The notes beneath the pieces were generated by a model. It was not told the origin of the DNA. It saw only the letters and a list, made by a program, of their open reading frames with translations, and ran no database searches. 64,000 nucleotides of DNA from Fibrobacterota bacterium (GTDB lineage: Bacteria > Fibrobacterota > Chitinivibrionia > Chitinivibrionales > Chitinispirillaceae). This document shows, piece after piece, positions 51,508-60,188 of the stretch. The DNA is taken from positions 1-64,000 of the forward strand of contig JAEZKC010000085.1 of assembly GCA_023436205.1 (NCBI GenBank), given 5' to 3'. The first letter of the stretch is position 1. Each line of letters starts with the position of its first letter. Position numbers and translations under genes: made by a program.

Positions 51508-52707
51508 TCAGGATGCAGCGAGTGTTTGGGCAAAACGTCTTCCAAGATCGTATCCTTTCTGGAAATTTTCCGGAGTGACTCCTCCGGCAAACTCCATCCC
51601 TTCCAGAAGTTCCCAGGAAAGAGTATTTGCGAATTCTCCCACTTTTTTGAATGCCCCTCTGCTCCAACCATAAGAGCCGAAGTAAATGGCTTTTTTATGC
51701 TTCACATTTTTAATAACCGCTTTCTCCAAAATCTGCTGCATATAGGGGAAAAGAGAAACTTCATAGGTGGGAGCTCCAATGACCACCCCTCTATTTTTCC
51801 AAAGCGCAGGAAGAATATAGCTTGAGTGAGTCCGGGCCACATCAAAGATTTCAGGATGAATGCCTCCTTCTGCCAGACCCTGCGCTACCGCGTTCATCAT
51901 GGTTTCTGTATTGCCGTACATGGAACCGTAAAGGAGTGTTATTCCTTTTTTACCACCGTTTGTCGCGTAATTTGCCCATTCCTTGTATAATTCAACAATG
52001 CGTCCCGGATTTTTTCTCCAGATCAGTCCATGAGAAGGAGCAATGGTGTGGATATTAATGTTTGCGAGTTTGGTGATGGCACTCAACACATTCGCGGAGA
52101 ATTTGGCTACAATATTTGCATAGTAACGAAGCGACTCTCTTTCGTAATACTCGATATCCTTACATTCATCATCAAACAAAGAGCCCTCCACTGCACCATA
52201 TCCGCCAAAAGCATCGCAGGGAAACAGTACACCTGTTGATGGATCAAAAGTTGCCATCGTTTCAGGCCAGTGGACAAAAGGAATATGAAAGAACTGCAGA
52301 TGACGGTCTCCAAGCGTGAGCGTTTCACCGTTTTGAACCGGCCGAATCTGATCTGTAATTCCGTAGAAGTCCCGCAGCAGGGCAACTGCTTTAGGTGTGC
52401 AAATGATTTGGAGGTCCTTCGATATCATTCGGAGCGTCTTGATAACACCCGTATGATCTGGTTCCATGTGGTTGAGGATAACATAATCGAGTTTGTCGAT
52501 ATCCACAACGCGGGCGATCTGCTCGAAGTACTCGTCAGTTTTCATTCCCTTGGCCAGATCAATCAGTACATTTTTATGGTCTTTAATGATATAGGAGTTA
52601 TAAGAAATTCCCACCCCTTCGAGAGGCCAGAGGCCCTCAAAAAGATCGGTGGTGCGGTCGTTGACCCCTGTCCAGTAAGTATTGTTAGCAATTAGAATAT
52701 TATTCAT
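51508..52707 (-). CDS. A-type flavodiiron protein (oxygen or NO reductase)
   Basis: Reduces oxygen to water, or nitric oxide, to protect anaerobic enzymes. The 399-aa chain is the basic FprA/ROO form. The beta-lactamase-like domain (about 1-250) has the diiron ligands His80, Glu82, Asp84 and His85 in HMEPDHTG, plus a later conserved FPCDAFG and APSHGLIW. The flavodoxin domain (about 253-395) binds FMN through LLYGSMYGNTE and PTYEVSLFP. No rubredoxin domain is fused, so an external donor is needed. The ATG has no clear ribosome site. It is next to the CcdA-like thiol transporter and a few kb from a hemerythrin-like gene, a small oxygen-handling neighbourhood. Confidence 0.95.
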   Translation of the reverse strand: MNNILIANNTYWTGVNDRTTDLFEGLWPLEGVGISYNSYIIKDHKNVLIDLAKGMKTDEYFEQIARVVDIDKLDYVILNHMEPDHTGVIKTLRMISKDLQIICTPKAVALLRDFYGITDQIRPVQNGETLTLGDRHLQFFHIPFVHWPETMATFDPSTGVLFPCDAFGGYGAVEGSLFDDECKDIEYYERESLRYYANIVAKFSANVLSAITKLANINIHTIAPSHGLIWRKNPGRIVELYKEWANYATNGGKKGITLLYGSMYGNTETMMNAVAQGLAEGGIHPEIFDVARTHSSYILPALWKNRGVVIGAPTYEVSLFPYMQQILEKAVIKNVKHKKAIYFGSYGWSRGAFKKVGEFANTLSWELLEGMEFAGGVTPENFQKGYDLGRRFAQTLAAS

Positions 52708-52781
52708 AAAAAGCCCCGGAAAGGTTTTATTTGGGAATAGAAGTTATTCACAAAATATGAGAAGATGCTTTTACTTGGCAA

Positions 52782-54281
52782 CTACATTCTTCTGAAAGCA
52801 CGGAATGCGTTACGCAATATTCCCATACCTGATCTGTAGCCGGGGAAGTGGTTGAAAACGTCAAGGGAGTTGCCGCTGGGTTGCGGTTCGTAATGGGGCA
52901 GCTTCAAAAAGAACACCATAAAGACCACCAGACGGAGCATGGAAGAGATGAGAAAAATGGTTTGAAGTCGCCACTCGAAAATGATGGGAACCCGAGTGGC
53001 TAGAAATCCACCCAGAAGGCTGAAGAGAAAGACCGCCACTCCGGTGAAAGCGACAGCGGTGCAGATTCTCTTTTCGGGGTTTTCTTTTCTGGAAGCTGTT
53101 AAAAGCAGGTTGAAATTACTTAGATTATAGCCGCTCCAGCAAAGTCCCGTGTAGAAATTCAGTATCCAGATATGCCAGGGAAGACTTGAAAAAACATAGG
53201 GAATAGGGACCAGACAGATCATAAAACAGGTGATAATTACAATCTTGCGGTTTCCGAGAGAATCGGCAAGTTTTCCCCACATGGGAAGAAAGAGAATCGT
53301 TCCCAGAACGGTGGCACATGTGGCTAGAGATAAGTTCAGATAGCTGAAATTAAGGTCTTTTATGTACCAGACATTGAAAAAGGGACCTGCCAGAGCTGTT
53401 GTGCCTTGCAGAAGTGCAGCCGAAATGCAGTAAAAAAGAAACTGTTTAGAGTGACTCAGATCAAATGTTTGGGATTCCGCTATGGTGTGAGGATTTTCCG
53501 GTTCATGCTGCATTTTGAGCATCTGAAGGGAAAGGAAGCGGAATACTCCAGCTATCAGGAAAACACCAGTGAATAGCATCCAGGTGGCATTTTCCGTTTT
53601 GTATTGTCGAAGGAGAATTCCTGCTGCCACTGTGCAGGCCAGTTGCGTTAGTGAGAAGATCCTGTTTCTCCAGGCAAAATGGCGCCCGCGTACCGAAGTG
53701 GGAACCAGATCCCCCATCCAGGCCATCCACAGGCCGGAAACAAGATTGCCGCTGAAACCATAAAAGGTGAACGCAAAAACATAAGTCCAGGCGCTCAGAT
53801 GAGCTGGAAGCCAGCCAATCAACGCAATGAGAAAAAGAAACCAACTTTGCATGGCCACAGAACGCAAAACGTAAAATTTTCTGCCTTTGGCCGGATTTAG
53901 GAAGCGGGGAAGAAAGAGTTGTCCGGCTGAACTCAGAAGCAGGGGCAGGCTGCCTAAAAGTGCTATGGCCATGGGGGGCGCTTTGAGAAAAACTGCTGCA
54001 GCAACAGAAAACGTTTCCGTGAGAGAGACCATAGCGTTTGCGAAAATGCCATCCCAGAGAGAGAAAACCAGTGCTTTTCTGGTTTTGGAGCACCCCACTT
54101 GTACACCACCCAACGTACTTGAGTGGGTGGTAGCGACTGGGATTGGTTGATTGACTGCTTCAGTTGTGCTCAAATTGCTGACTTTCGATATCAGGTTTGT
54201 AGCTGATTTTGCCGGAATTACGTTGCGGAAATCTCGGTATTGCAGAGCTGTTTCTACTTTGGATTGGCCCGAAAATTGCAA
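52782..54281 (-). CDS. Major facilitator superfamily transporter
   Basis: An inner-membrane carrier with about twelve membrane segments from residue 70 on. The intracellular loop 2-3 region shows the MFS pattern FLNPAKGRKFYV, and the loop between helices 8 and 9 shows GKLADSLGNRKIVII. The first 60 residues are polar and unlike MFS proteins. The frame starts with TTG at 54281, but the real start is probably nearer the first helix; a GTG at 54098 has GGTGG upstream. If so, the spacer to the divergent treY is about 230 bases, not 45. Substrate unknown; the position beside treY suggests a sugar, but that is only context. Confidence 0.75.
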   Translation of the reverse strand: MQFSGQSKVETALQYRDFRNVIPAKSATNLISKVSNLSTTEAVNQPIPVATTHSSTLGGVQVGCSKTRKALVFSLWDGIFANAMVSLTETFSVAAAVFLKAPPMAIALLGSLPLLLSSAGQLFLPRFLNPAKGRKFYVLRSVAMQSWFLFLIALIGWLPAHLSAWTYVFAFTFYGFSGNLVSGLWMAWMGDLVPTSVRGRHFAWRNRIFSLTQLACTVAAGILLRQYKTENATWMLFTGVFLIAGVFRFLSLQMLKMQHEPENPHTIAESQTFDLSHSKQFLFYCISAALLQGTTALAGPFFNVWYIKDLNFSYLNLSLATCATVLGTILFLPMWGKLADSLGNRKIVIITCFMICLVPIPYVFSSLPWHIWILNFYTGLCWSGYNLSNFNLLLTASRKENPEKRICTAVAFTGVAVFLFSLLGGFLATRVPIIFEWRLQTIFLISSMLRLVVFMVFFLKLPHYEPQPSGNSLDVFNHFPGYRSGMGILRNAFRAFRRM

Positions 54282-54326
54282 ATTCTGGGATTACTTCTAC
54301 AACAGACCTAAAACACAGGCAACATT

Positions 54327-57116
54327 ATGAATATACCACTTTCATCTTATAGACTTCAATTCAATCAAAATTTTACATTCGATAATGCGCGCGCTATCCT
54401 CGATTACTTGCATCGACTGGGAATCTCCCATATCTATGCTTCTCCCATTTTCAAGGCGCGTAAAGGCAGTACCCACGGATACGATGTGGTAAACCCTCAG
54501 CTGCTCAACCCTGATCTGGGAAACAGAATAGATTTTGATAAACTGATGGAGGGGGTTAAAACCAGGGGCTTAGGGTGGATTCAGGACATCGTTCCCAACC
54601 ACATGGCCATAGACAGCGAAAATGAATTTCTTATCGATCTTCTGGAAAACGGGCCCGCATCACCGCTTTATAACTATTTCGATATAAACTGGAGTCATCC
54701 CTACGAGGCCATTAATGGTAAACTCTTACTCCCTATTTTAGGGGACCTCTTCGGCGACTGTCTTGAACGCCAGGAACTGCAGCTTGTTTATGAGCGGGAA
54801 GGTTTTTTTATAACCTACTACGAGCACCGGTTTCCTCTTCGTATCGAAACCTATGCTTCTGTGCTGGGGCACAATCTTGAAAAGCTTAAGGTAGAGCTGG
54901 GCTCCGGTCATTCTGGTCTGATAAAGCTTCTCGGTATTCTTTACGCTGTCAAAAACATTAACTCGGCATCAGAATATGAAGAAAGAAAAAACCAACTTTC
55001 TTTTGCAAAGGCTATGCTTTGGGAACTTTTCAGCGGGGATTCAACTATAAGGGCTTTTATCGAAGACAACCTGCGAGAATTTAACGGGGAAGCTGGCAAT
55101 CCGGAAAGTTTTGCTCTCTTGGATAATCTTCATTCTGAGCAGTTTTTCAAGCTCTCATTCTGGAAAGTCGCTACCGAAGAATTGAATTACCGCAGATTTT
55201 TTACTGTAAACGATCTTATCTCCATTCGGGTTGAGGATGAGCGTGTTTTTACCGATTCACATGCCTTTATTTTTGATTGTGTGGACAGGGATTTATTCTC
55301 CGGATTGAGAATCGATCACATAGATGGACTCTATAATCCCCAGCAATATCTTGAACGGATAAGAGAGCATTCACCCGATCTTTACATTGTAGTGGAAAAG
55401 ATTCTGGGTTTTGAGGAATATCTGCGCGAGAGCTGGCCAGTTCAGGGAACGACCGGGTATGATTTTCTTAATATGGCTGTTGAACTTTTTTGTGAGCAGG
55501 ATCACGACCGCAAGCTTGAAAAGATTTATCAGCAGTTTACCGGAATGCACACCGATGTGGAAAAACTTGTTCTTGACAAGAAGAGGCTCATTATCAGCCG
55601 TCATATGGCCGGAGATATCGACAATCTTGCCCTTCTTATTAAAGGAATAAGCAGAAGAGACCGGCGGGGAACCGACATGACACTTTACGGTCTTCGCAGT
55701 GCGCTTGTGGAACTCCTGGCTGCCTTTCCAGTTTACAGAACTTACATCAACTCAGATTACATGAGCGATGAGGATGCGCGCATTCTGAAGAAGACCTTCG
55801 CCAGGGTGCGTCGGCATAGCCCCGCTCATCTGCGGGAGATCGATTTCATAGAAAAGTTCCTGCTTCTTCGTTATGAACCATACTCTTCCGAAGAAACAAA
55901 AAACGAGTGGCTTAATGTCCTCATGCGTTTTCAGCAGTTTACCGGCCCTTTGATGGCTAAGGGGTTTGAGGATACAACTCTTTACAACTATAACAGAATG
56001 ACCTCACTGAACGATGTCGGTGGATATCCTGAAATAATGGGCATCGAGCCGGGTGTTTTTCATAATTTTGCCGCTAAAAGGCAGCATCTTTCGCCTTTTA
56101 CATTGAATACGACTTCCACTCATGACACCAAAAGAGGAGAGGACACCCGAGTGCGCATTTCAGTTCTCTCTGAAATACCCGAGGAATGGGACAGGGCTTT
56201 GAAAGAGTGGTCCCGTATTAATCGAATGCATAAAGACCCGGAGTGCTTTTCTGTACCCGACAACAATGACGAGTATTTCTTTTATCAGACCATACTTGGA
56301 GCATGGCCGTTTGCGGAAGAGGAATACGGGGAATTTGTTGAACGAATTCAGCTTTACATGCTTAAAGCAGTGCGGGAGGCTAAATTTCATACTGGGTGGA
56401 TCAGGCCGGATACTGTTTATGAAGAACGCCTGCATGCATTTATAAACGCTGTTCTCGATCAGAAAAATAACCGGCGTTTTTTTGACTCTTTCAGTCCGTT
56501 TCAGCAAAAAATTGCCTTTTATGGTGTTTTTAATTCGATTTCTCAGCTTGTACTGAAAATCTGTTCGCCCGGTGTACCGGATTTCTATCAAGGTACCGAA
56601 TTGTGGGATTTCAGTCTTGTTGATCCGGATAATCGTCGCCCGGTGGATTATGAGTTGAGAAATAACTTGCTCAATCAGATATACGAAATCTCCGAAAAAG
56701 ATGTGCAGGATTTCATCTTCAAATCATTGTCCTCCCCGCAAAACGGGCATATTAAAATGTTTACAATGTATCAACTTCTGAAATTCAGAAATGAGAATTC
56801 TGAATTTTTCAAGTGTGCTCAGTACGAATTATTGCATACAAAGGGACATTTCCGTAAAAACCTGTTCGCATTCAGACGTTTTTACAGGGGTTTTCAAGTG
56901 GTAGTGGTCATTCCCAGATTTCTCACTGCGGTTTGCAGGCCAGGTAAGCTTCCGTTGGACGATCTCTGGAAAGATACTGTGGTTGAACTTAGCGATGGAA
57001 TGGGTTTGCAGTGGCGAGATCTGTTCAGTTCAAGTGAAGTTCACAGTAGAGACGGAAAGCTTGCTGTAGCGGAGTTATTCAGTTCTTTTCCTGCAGCAGT
57101 TCTTTATTCAAGCTGA
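54327..57116 (+). CDS. treY: Maltooligosyltrehalose synthase (GH13)
   Basis: Converts the reducing end of alpha-1,4 glucans into a trehalose unit. The 929-aa chain has the family start YRLQFNQNFTFDNARAIL and the GH13 regions YASPIFKARKGSTHGYDVV and DIVPNHMA. The nucleophile is Asp330 in GLRIDHIDGL and the acid/base Glu357 in YIVVEKILG. The later TTSTHDTKRGEDTR and SPGVPDFYQGTELWDFSLVDPDNRRPVDY are highly characteristic. Its normal partner treZ is not in the window. With otsAB nearby, the bacterium has genes for two trehalose routes, unless treZ is absent. The stop codon lies inside the left arm of a perfect 20-bp palindrome. Confidence 0.95.
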   Translation: MNIPLSSYRLQFNQNFTFDNARAILDYLHRLGISHIYASPIFKARKGSTHGYDVVNPQLLNPDLGNRIDFDKLMEGVKTRGLGWIQDIVPNHMAIDSENEFLIDLLENGPASPLYNYFDINWSHPYEAINGKLLLPILGDLFGDCLERQELQLVYEREGFFITYYEHRFPLRIETYASVLGHNLEKLKVELGSGHSGLIKLLGILYAVKNINSASEYEERKNQLSFAKAMLWELFSGDSTIRAFIEDNLREFNGEAGNPESFALLDNLHSEQFFKLSFWKVATEELNYRRFFTVNDLISIRVEDERVFTDSHAFIFDCVDRDLFSGLRIDHIDGLYNPQQYLERIREHSPDLYIVVEKILGFEEYLRESWPVQGTTGYDFLNMAVELFCEQDHDRKLEKIYQQFTGMHTDVEKLVLDKKRLIISRHMAGDIDNLALLIKGISRRDRRGTDMTLYGLRSALVELLAAFPVYRTYINSDYMSDEDARILKKTFARVRRHSPAHLREIDFIEKFLLLRYEPYSSEETKNEWLNVLMRFQQFTGPLMAKGFEDTTLYNYNRMTSLNDVGGYPEIMGIEPGVFHNFAAKRQHLSPFTLNTTSTHDTKRGEDTRVRISVLSEIPEEWDRALKEWSRINRMHKDPECFSVPDNNDEYFFYQTILGAWPFAEEEYGEFVERIQLYMLKAVREAKFHTGWIRPDTVYEERLHAFINAVLDQKNNRRFFDSFSPFQQKIAFYGVFNSISQLVLKICSPGVPDFYQGTELWDFSLVDPDNRRPVDYELRNNLLNQIYEISEKDVQDFIFKSLSSPQNGHIKMFTMYQLLKFRNENSEFFKCAQYELLHTKGHFRKNLFAFRRFYRGFQVVVVIPRFLTAVCRPGKLPLDDLWKDTVVELSDGMGLQWRDLFSSSEVHSRDGKLAVAELFSSFPAAVLYSS

Positions 57117-57153
57117 AACAGGCCAGCTCCAATGAGCTGGCCTGTTTCAGCTT
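57110..57153. terminator. Perfect 20-bp stem palindrome shared by convergent treY and DUF1328 genes
   Basis: The arms at 57110-57129 and 57134-57153 are exact complements with a 4-nt loop CAAT. The treY TGA lies within the left arm, and the DUF1328 stop follows three bases after the right arm. No T-tract of note. It probably works as a bidirectional terminator or mRNA 3' stabiliser. Confidence 0.75.
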
Positions 57154-57155
57154 GA

Positions 57156-57344
57156 TCAGGTCGTTTTCCCTTTTCCGCCCCCCGCGGCCATCACAGCCCA
57201 TGCAACCAGTGCAATGACAAGTAATGCCAGAAAAAGGTAGAAAATCACCTGAGCAATTCCTGCTGCCACTGCAGCAATGCCGGAAAAACCCAGAATTCCC
57301 GCCACGATCGCCACTACCAGGAATACAATTATCCATGTCAACAT
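57156..57344 (-). CDS. DUF1328 small inner-membrane protein (YtjA family)
   Basis: A 62-aa protein made of two membrane helices (LTWIIVFLVVAIVAGILGF and VIFYLFLALLVIALVAWAV), with the signature FSGIAAVAAGIAQ between them. The C-terminus is Gly/Lys-rich. This matches the DUF1328 family, often induced by stress but without an established mechanism. AAAGGAG precedes the ATG. It is a separate unit between the treY palindrome and the sulfurtransferase gene. Confidence 0.9.
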   Translation of the reverse strand: MLTWIIVFLVVAIVAGILGFSGIAAVAAGIAQVIFYLFLALLVIALVAWAVMAAGGGKGKTT

Positions 57345-57398
57345 TAATGGTTCTCCTTTGCTAAAGGTTTATGCCGCTTTATCAGTATGGTAATCTCT

Positions 57399-58241
57399 TT
57401 ACCAGGGAGATTTGCCACTCACTGTCTCATTGTTGAGCAGACACCACTCTGTAAATGACCCCTCATAAATTTTTACCTCGGGATAACCTAAAAGCCATTT
57501 GAAGCATACGAATGAATTGGTGGCTTCTCTTCCGGTTCCGCAGTAAAGGATAATGCTCTTTTCGGCGGAAGCCCCCCTGGCTTGCACGATTTCCTCGATA
57601 TGTTCCCTGGCGCGGTAGCTATACGGGTTGTCGTGCTCGGTAAATACTTTCCAGGGTATGTTTACTGCTCCCGGGATATGCCCGGTTTTGCTCCAAAGAC
57701 CGGATTTTTCATAAGCTGCCGGAGGACGCACGTCCACCACGATGGCGTTTTTTTCCTCTCTGGCTTCCAGAAACTGCTGGTGGGTGAGGAAGTAGTCGTT
57801 TTGGACTTTTAGACGGGCAGTTGTTTGTTCTTTTTTAGGAAATTCTTTGGTGAGAGGCTTCTGTTGTGATTTCCAGAGATCAAGTCCACCGTTAATGAGA
57901 TGTATGTTGGCGAATCCCCAGCGTGCCAGTGTGTAGGTGGTCATGGTTGCTTCAAGGCCGTCGCCTTGATGTGAAAAGCCTCCCGAGCTTGAATAAACTG
58001 CAATTTCTTTTTCGGGGTTCAGTCCGGCTTTGCCTAGAAGTTCTCCTGCGACTTGGGGGGATATGTACCGGGAGGGCATATCGCCTTCCCAGCTTCTCCA
58101 CAGTCGATCGCTGAGATAGACTGCATTGGGGATGTGTTCATAGAGATAATCGTAAATATCTGGCTGACAGTCTAGAATTGAGATATCGCTGCCGAGACGA
58201 GAGAGGAGCCAGTCGGTGTTTTCTATGTTTACGCTGTTCAT
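57399..58241 (-). CDS. Two-domain sulfurtransferase (rhodanese / 3-mercaptopyruvate type)
   Basis: Transfers a sulfane sulfur from thiosulfate or 3-mercaptopyruvate to an acceptor such as cyanide or a thiol. The 280-aa chain has the classic two rhodanese domains. The N-terminal, inactive one (about 8-130) contains GGLDLWKSQQKPL; the C-terminal one (about 148-275) has VVDVRPPAAYEKSG and GHIPGAVNIPW. The catalytic Cys234 lies in YCGTGREATNSF. The loop CGTGREAT differs from both CRKGVT (rhodanese) and CGSGVTA (mercaptopyruvate type), though Gly-Thr-Gly is nearer the latter. GAGGTG precedes the ATG. No signal peptide is seen. Confidence 0.92.
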   Translation of the reverse strand: MNSVNIENTDWLLSRLGSDISILDCQPDIYDYLYEHIPNAVYLSDRLWRSWEGDMPSRYISPQVAGELLGKAGLNPEKEIAVYSSSGGFSHQGDGLEATMTTYTLARWGFANIHLINGGLDLWKSQQKPLTKEFPKKEQTTARLKVQNDYFLTHQQFLEAREEKNAIVVDVRPPAAYEKSGLWSKTGHIPGAVNIPWKVFTEHDNPYSYRAREHIEEIVQARGASAEKSIILYCGTGREATNSFVCFKWLLGYPEVKIYEGSFTEWCLLNNETVSGKSPW

Positions 58242-58371
58242 TGGTCACCTCTAGAGTTGAGATTAATTGTATAGATGCAAAAGCAACCGGTATGCCCCAT
58301 TTCAGTCCTTCTTATGGCATTCATGTTGCTCCATTCTTTGGTTTCCACAAACATGATTGGGGAGTAGCCAG

Positions 58372-58794
58372 ATGAAGAGTTTTCAATACTTGAAAAGGGC
58401 ACATAGTGCTTTTCATAACCTAATGCAGCAGATTGAGGAGTGTGCGCGTGGTGAAGCGGGGGTGAGAATACACCTTTTTACCCGCTTGAAAAGAGAACTT
58501 ATTTGTCATATTCACCTTGAGGAACAGGTTTTGATGGCAGCGCTGGACTGTGAGGTGGATTGTGAGGACAGTGTGCTTAAGTGTCGCGAGCATCATGCAC
58601 TTCTGGAGAATTTACTTCTTGAGCTGGAGGGGCTTTCGGCTGAGGATGTGCGTTGGATGCCCAAATTCAGGGTATTCAGGGATCTAGTGGAGCTACATTT
58701 TGACTGTGAAGAGAATGAGCTGTTTATGGATGCTTTGGAGTCGCTTTCGGAATGTCGTCTTGAGGAGGTGGAAAATGGTTTTGCATCCGGCTGA
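58372..58794 (+). CDS. Hemerythrin-like (HHE) domain protein
   Basis: About 140 aa; the start is the ATG at 58372, with GGGGAG eight bases upstream. Four-helix pattern with metal-type ligands: HSAFHNL near residue 12-16, HIHLEEQVL near 50-58, EHHALLE near 80, and HFDCEENELF near 112-120. This fits the HHE/hemerythrin family, which binds a diiron site and senses or stores O2 or NO. Cysteines are unusually numerous (ECARGE, DCEVDCEDSVLKC, DCEEN), which could make it redox-sensitive. It lies divergent from the sulfurtransferase gene. Ligand assignment is from pattern only. Confidence 0.82.
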   Translation: MKSFQYLKRAHSAFHNLMQQIEECARGEAGVRIHLFTRLKRELICHIHLEEQVLMAALDCEVDCEDSVLKCREHHALLENLLLELEGLSAEDVRWMPKFRVFRDLVELHFDCEENELFMDALESLSECRLEEVENGFASG

Positions 58795-59072
58795 TAGTTG
58801 AGTTGGTGATTAGTAATCTCCTCTTTTTTTCTCAAATTGAGAAATCATAGTCCGCTCCTTTGACAGGTGAAGAACTGCTTCTGTCTTTTTCCGTTTTTTG
58901 GATGAAATCATCTTCTACTTACAATTCGTGTTCTGACACAGCTTTCCTTTATCTGACCGGTTGAGAAATGCCAAGTGGCATGAGAATTGCCCTACTTACT
59001 TTCTGAACTGATCCAGAGCTGGATGTAAAGCGGTTTCGATTTGTTTCATGTTAAAAGAACAGTGAGCCGAAT
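58795..59072. other. Spacer before the sugar-modification operon
   Basis: No gene seen. It must contain the promoter of the operon that starts at 59073; I cannot assign clear boxes. Confidence 0.4.
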
Positions 59073-60188
59073 ATGAGCAAAAAAATTCTTATAACTGGGG
59101 GGGCGGGCTTCATCGGTTCCCATTTGGCAGACGAGCTGCTCGAGCATGGATACAGTGTTAGGGTGCTTGATAATCTTTCCCCTCAGGTGCATGGCGTGGG
59201 GGCTGGGTTCCGCGCCTATCTGAATCGTGAAGTGGATACTGTCCGGGGGGATGTTTGTGATTCTGAAGTGGTTGCCGAGTGTCTCAAGGGGGTGGAGGCC
59301 GTATTCCATTTTGCTGCTGCTGTGGGGGTTGGGCAGAGCATGTATCAGATTCAGCATTATACCACCGTAAATAATCTGGGGACAGCGGTTCTTCTGGAGC
59401 AGCTTGTCGAAAAAAAAATAGGAAAGCTGGTTGTGGCTTCCAGTATGAGTGTGTATGGTGAGGGGCTTTATCTTGACAGTTCCGGAAATACCGTGGAGGG
59501 GCCAGACCGAACCATCGATCAATTGAAGAAGGGTCTTTGGGAGTTGGTTGATCAGAATGGAAATGTGCTGGAACCGGTAAAAACTCCCGAAAGTAAAAAG
59601 ACTTCTCTTGCTTCCATCTATGCCCTTTCCAAATACGATCAGGAGCGAATGTGTCTTATGCTGGGGCGGGCTTACGGAATACCAGCTGTTGCCCTCAGGT
59701 TTTTCAATGTTTACGGAACCCGCCAGGCCTTGTCAAATCCCTATACTGGAGTGTTGGCCATATTTGCTTCAAGGCTTTTGAACAACCGCAGTCCGGTCAT
59801 CTTCGAAGATGGTAACCAGAAGAGGGATTTTGTCAGTGTAAAAGACGTGGTAAGTGCCTGCAGGCTGGCTTTGGAGTCGCAGGCTTCCGATGCGGTATTC
59901 AATATCGGAAGCGGGCAGAGTTACACTGTAAACGAAATTGCCGAAAAAATGGCCTCGGTGTTAAACAAGCAATCCATTAAGCCTCATATCAGCGGCAAAT
60001 ATCGTGTGGGGGATATTCGTCACTGCTTTTCCGATATTTCTCTGGCTCAAACCGAGCTTGGTTATAAGCCCAGGGTTGATCTCATGCAGGGACTTACGGA
60101 GCTTGCCGAGTGGCTGGAGGGGCAGATTGCTCAAGATCATGTGGATCATGCCAATGCGGAACTGGCGGAACGGGGGCTGGCAGTATGA
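59073..60188 (+). CDS. NAD-dependent nucleotide-sugar epimerase/dehydratase (extended SDR), first of two
   Basis: A 371-aa extended short-chain dehydrogenase. The NAD-binding GGAGFIGSH is at about 8-16 and the acidic residue of the second strand in LDNLSPQVHG. The catalytic pair is Tyr and Lys in YALSKYDQER, with Ser in ASSMSVYGEG. PAVALRFFNVYGTRQ and DFVSVKDVV are typical of UDP-sugar 4-epimerases. The C-terminus is extended and ends with AERGLAV. The stop overlaps the next gene by ATGA. It opens a coupled operon that makes or modifies an unusual sugar. Confidence 0.9.
   Translation: MSKKILITGGAGFIGSHLADELLEHGYSVRVLDNLSPQVHGVGAGFRAYLNREVDTVRGDVCDSEVVAECLKGVEAVFHFAAAVGVGQSMYQIQHYTTVNNLGTAVLLEQLVEKKIGKLVVASSMSVYGEGLYLDSSGNTVEGPDRTIDQLKKGLWELVDQNGNVLEPVKTPESKKTSLASIYALSKYDQERMCLMLGRAYGIPAVALRFFNVYGTRQALSNPYTGVLAIFASRLLNNRSPVIFEDGNQKRDFVSVKDVVSACRLALESQASDAVFNIGSGQSYTVNEIAEKMASVLNKQSIKPHISGKYRVGDIRHCFSDISLAQTELGYKPRVDLMQGLTELAEWLEGQIAQDHVDHANAELAERGLAV

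Noticed and set aside
54099..54281. N-terminal 61 codons of the MFS frame as a real extension
   Set aside because: TTG start without ribosome site and no similarity to MFS N-termini; retained in coordinates only because the true start is uncertain.
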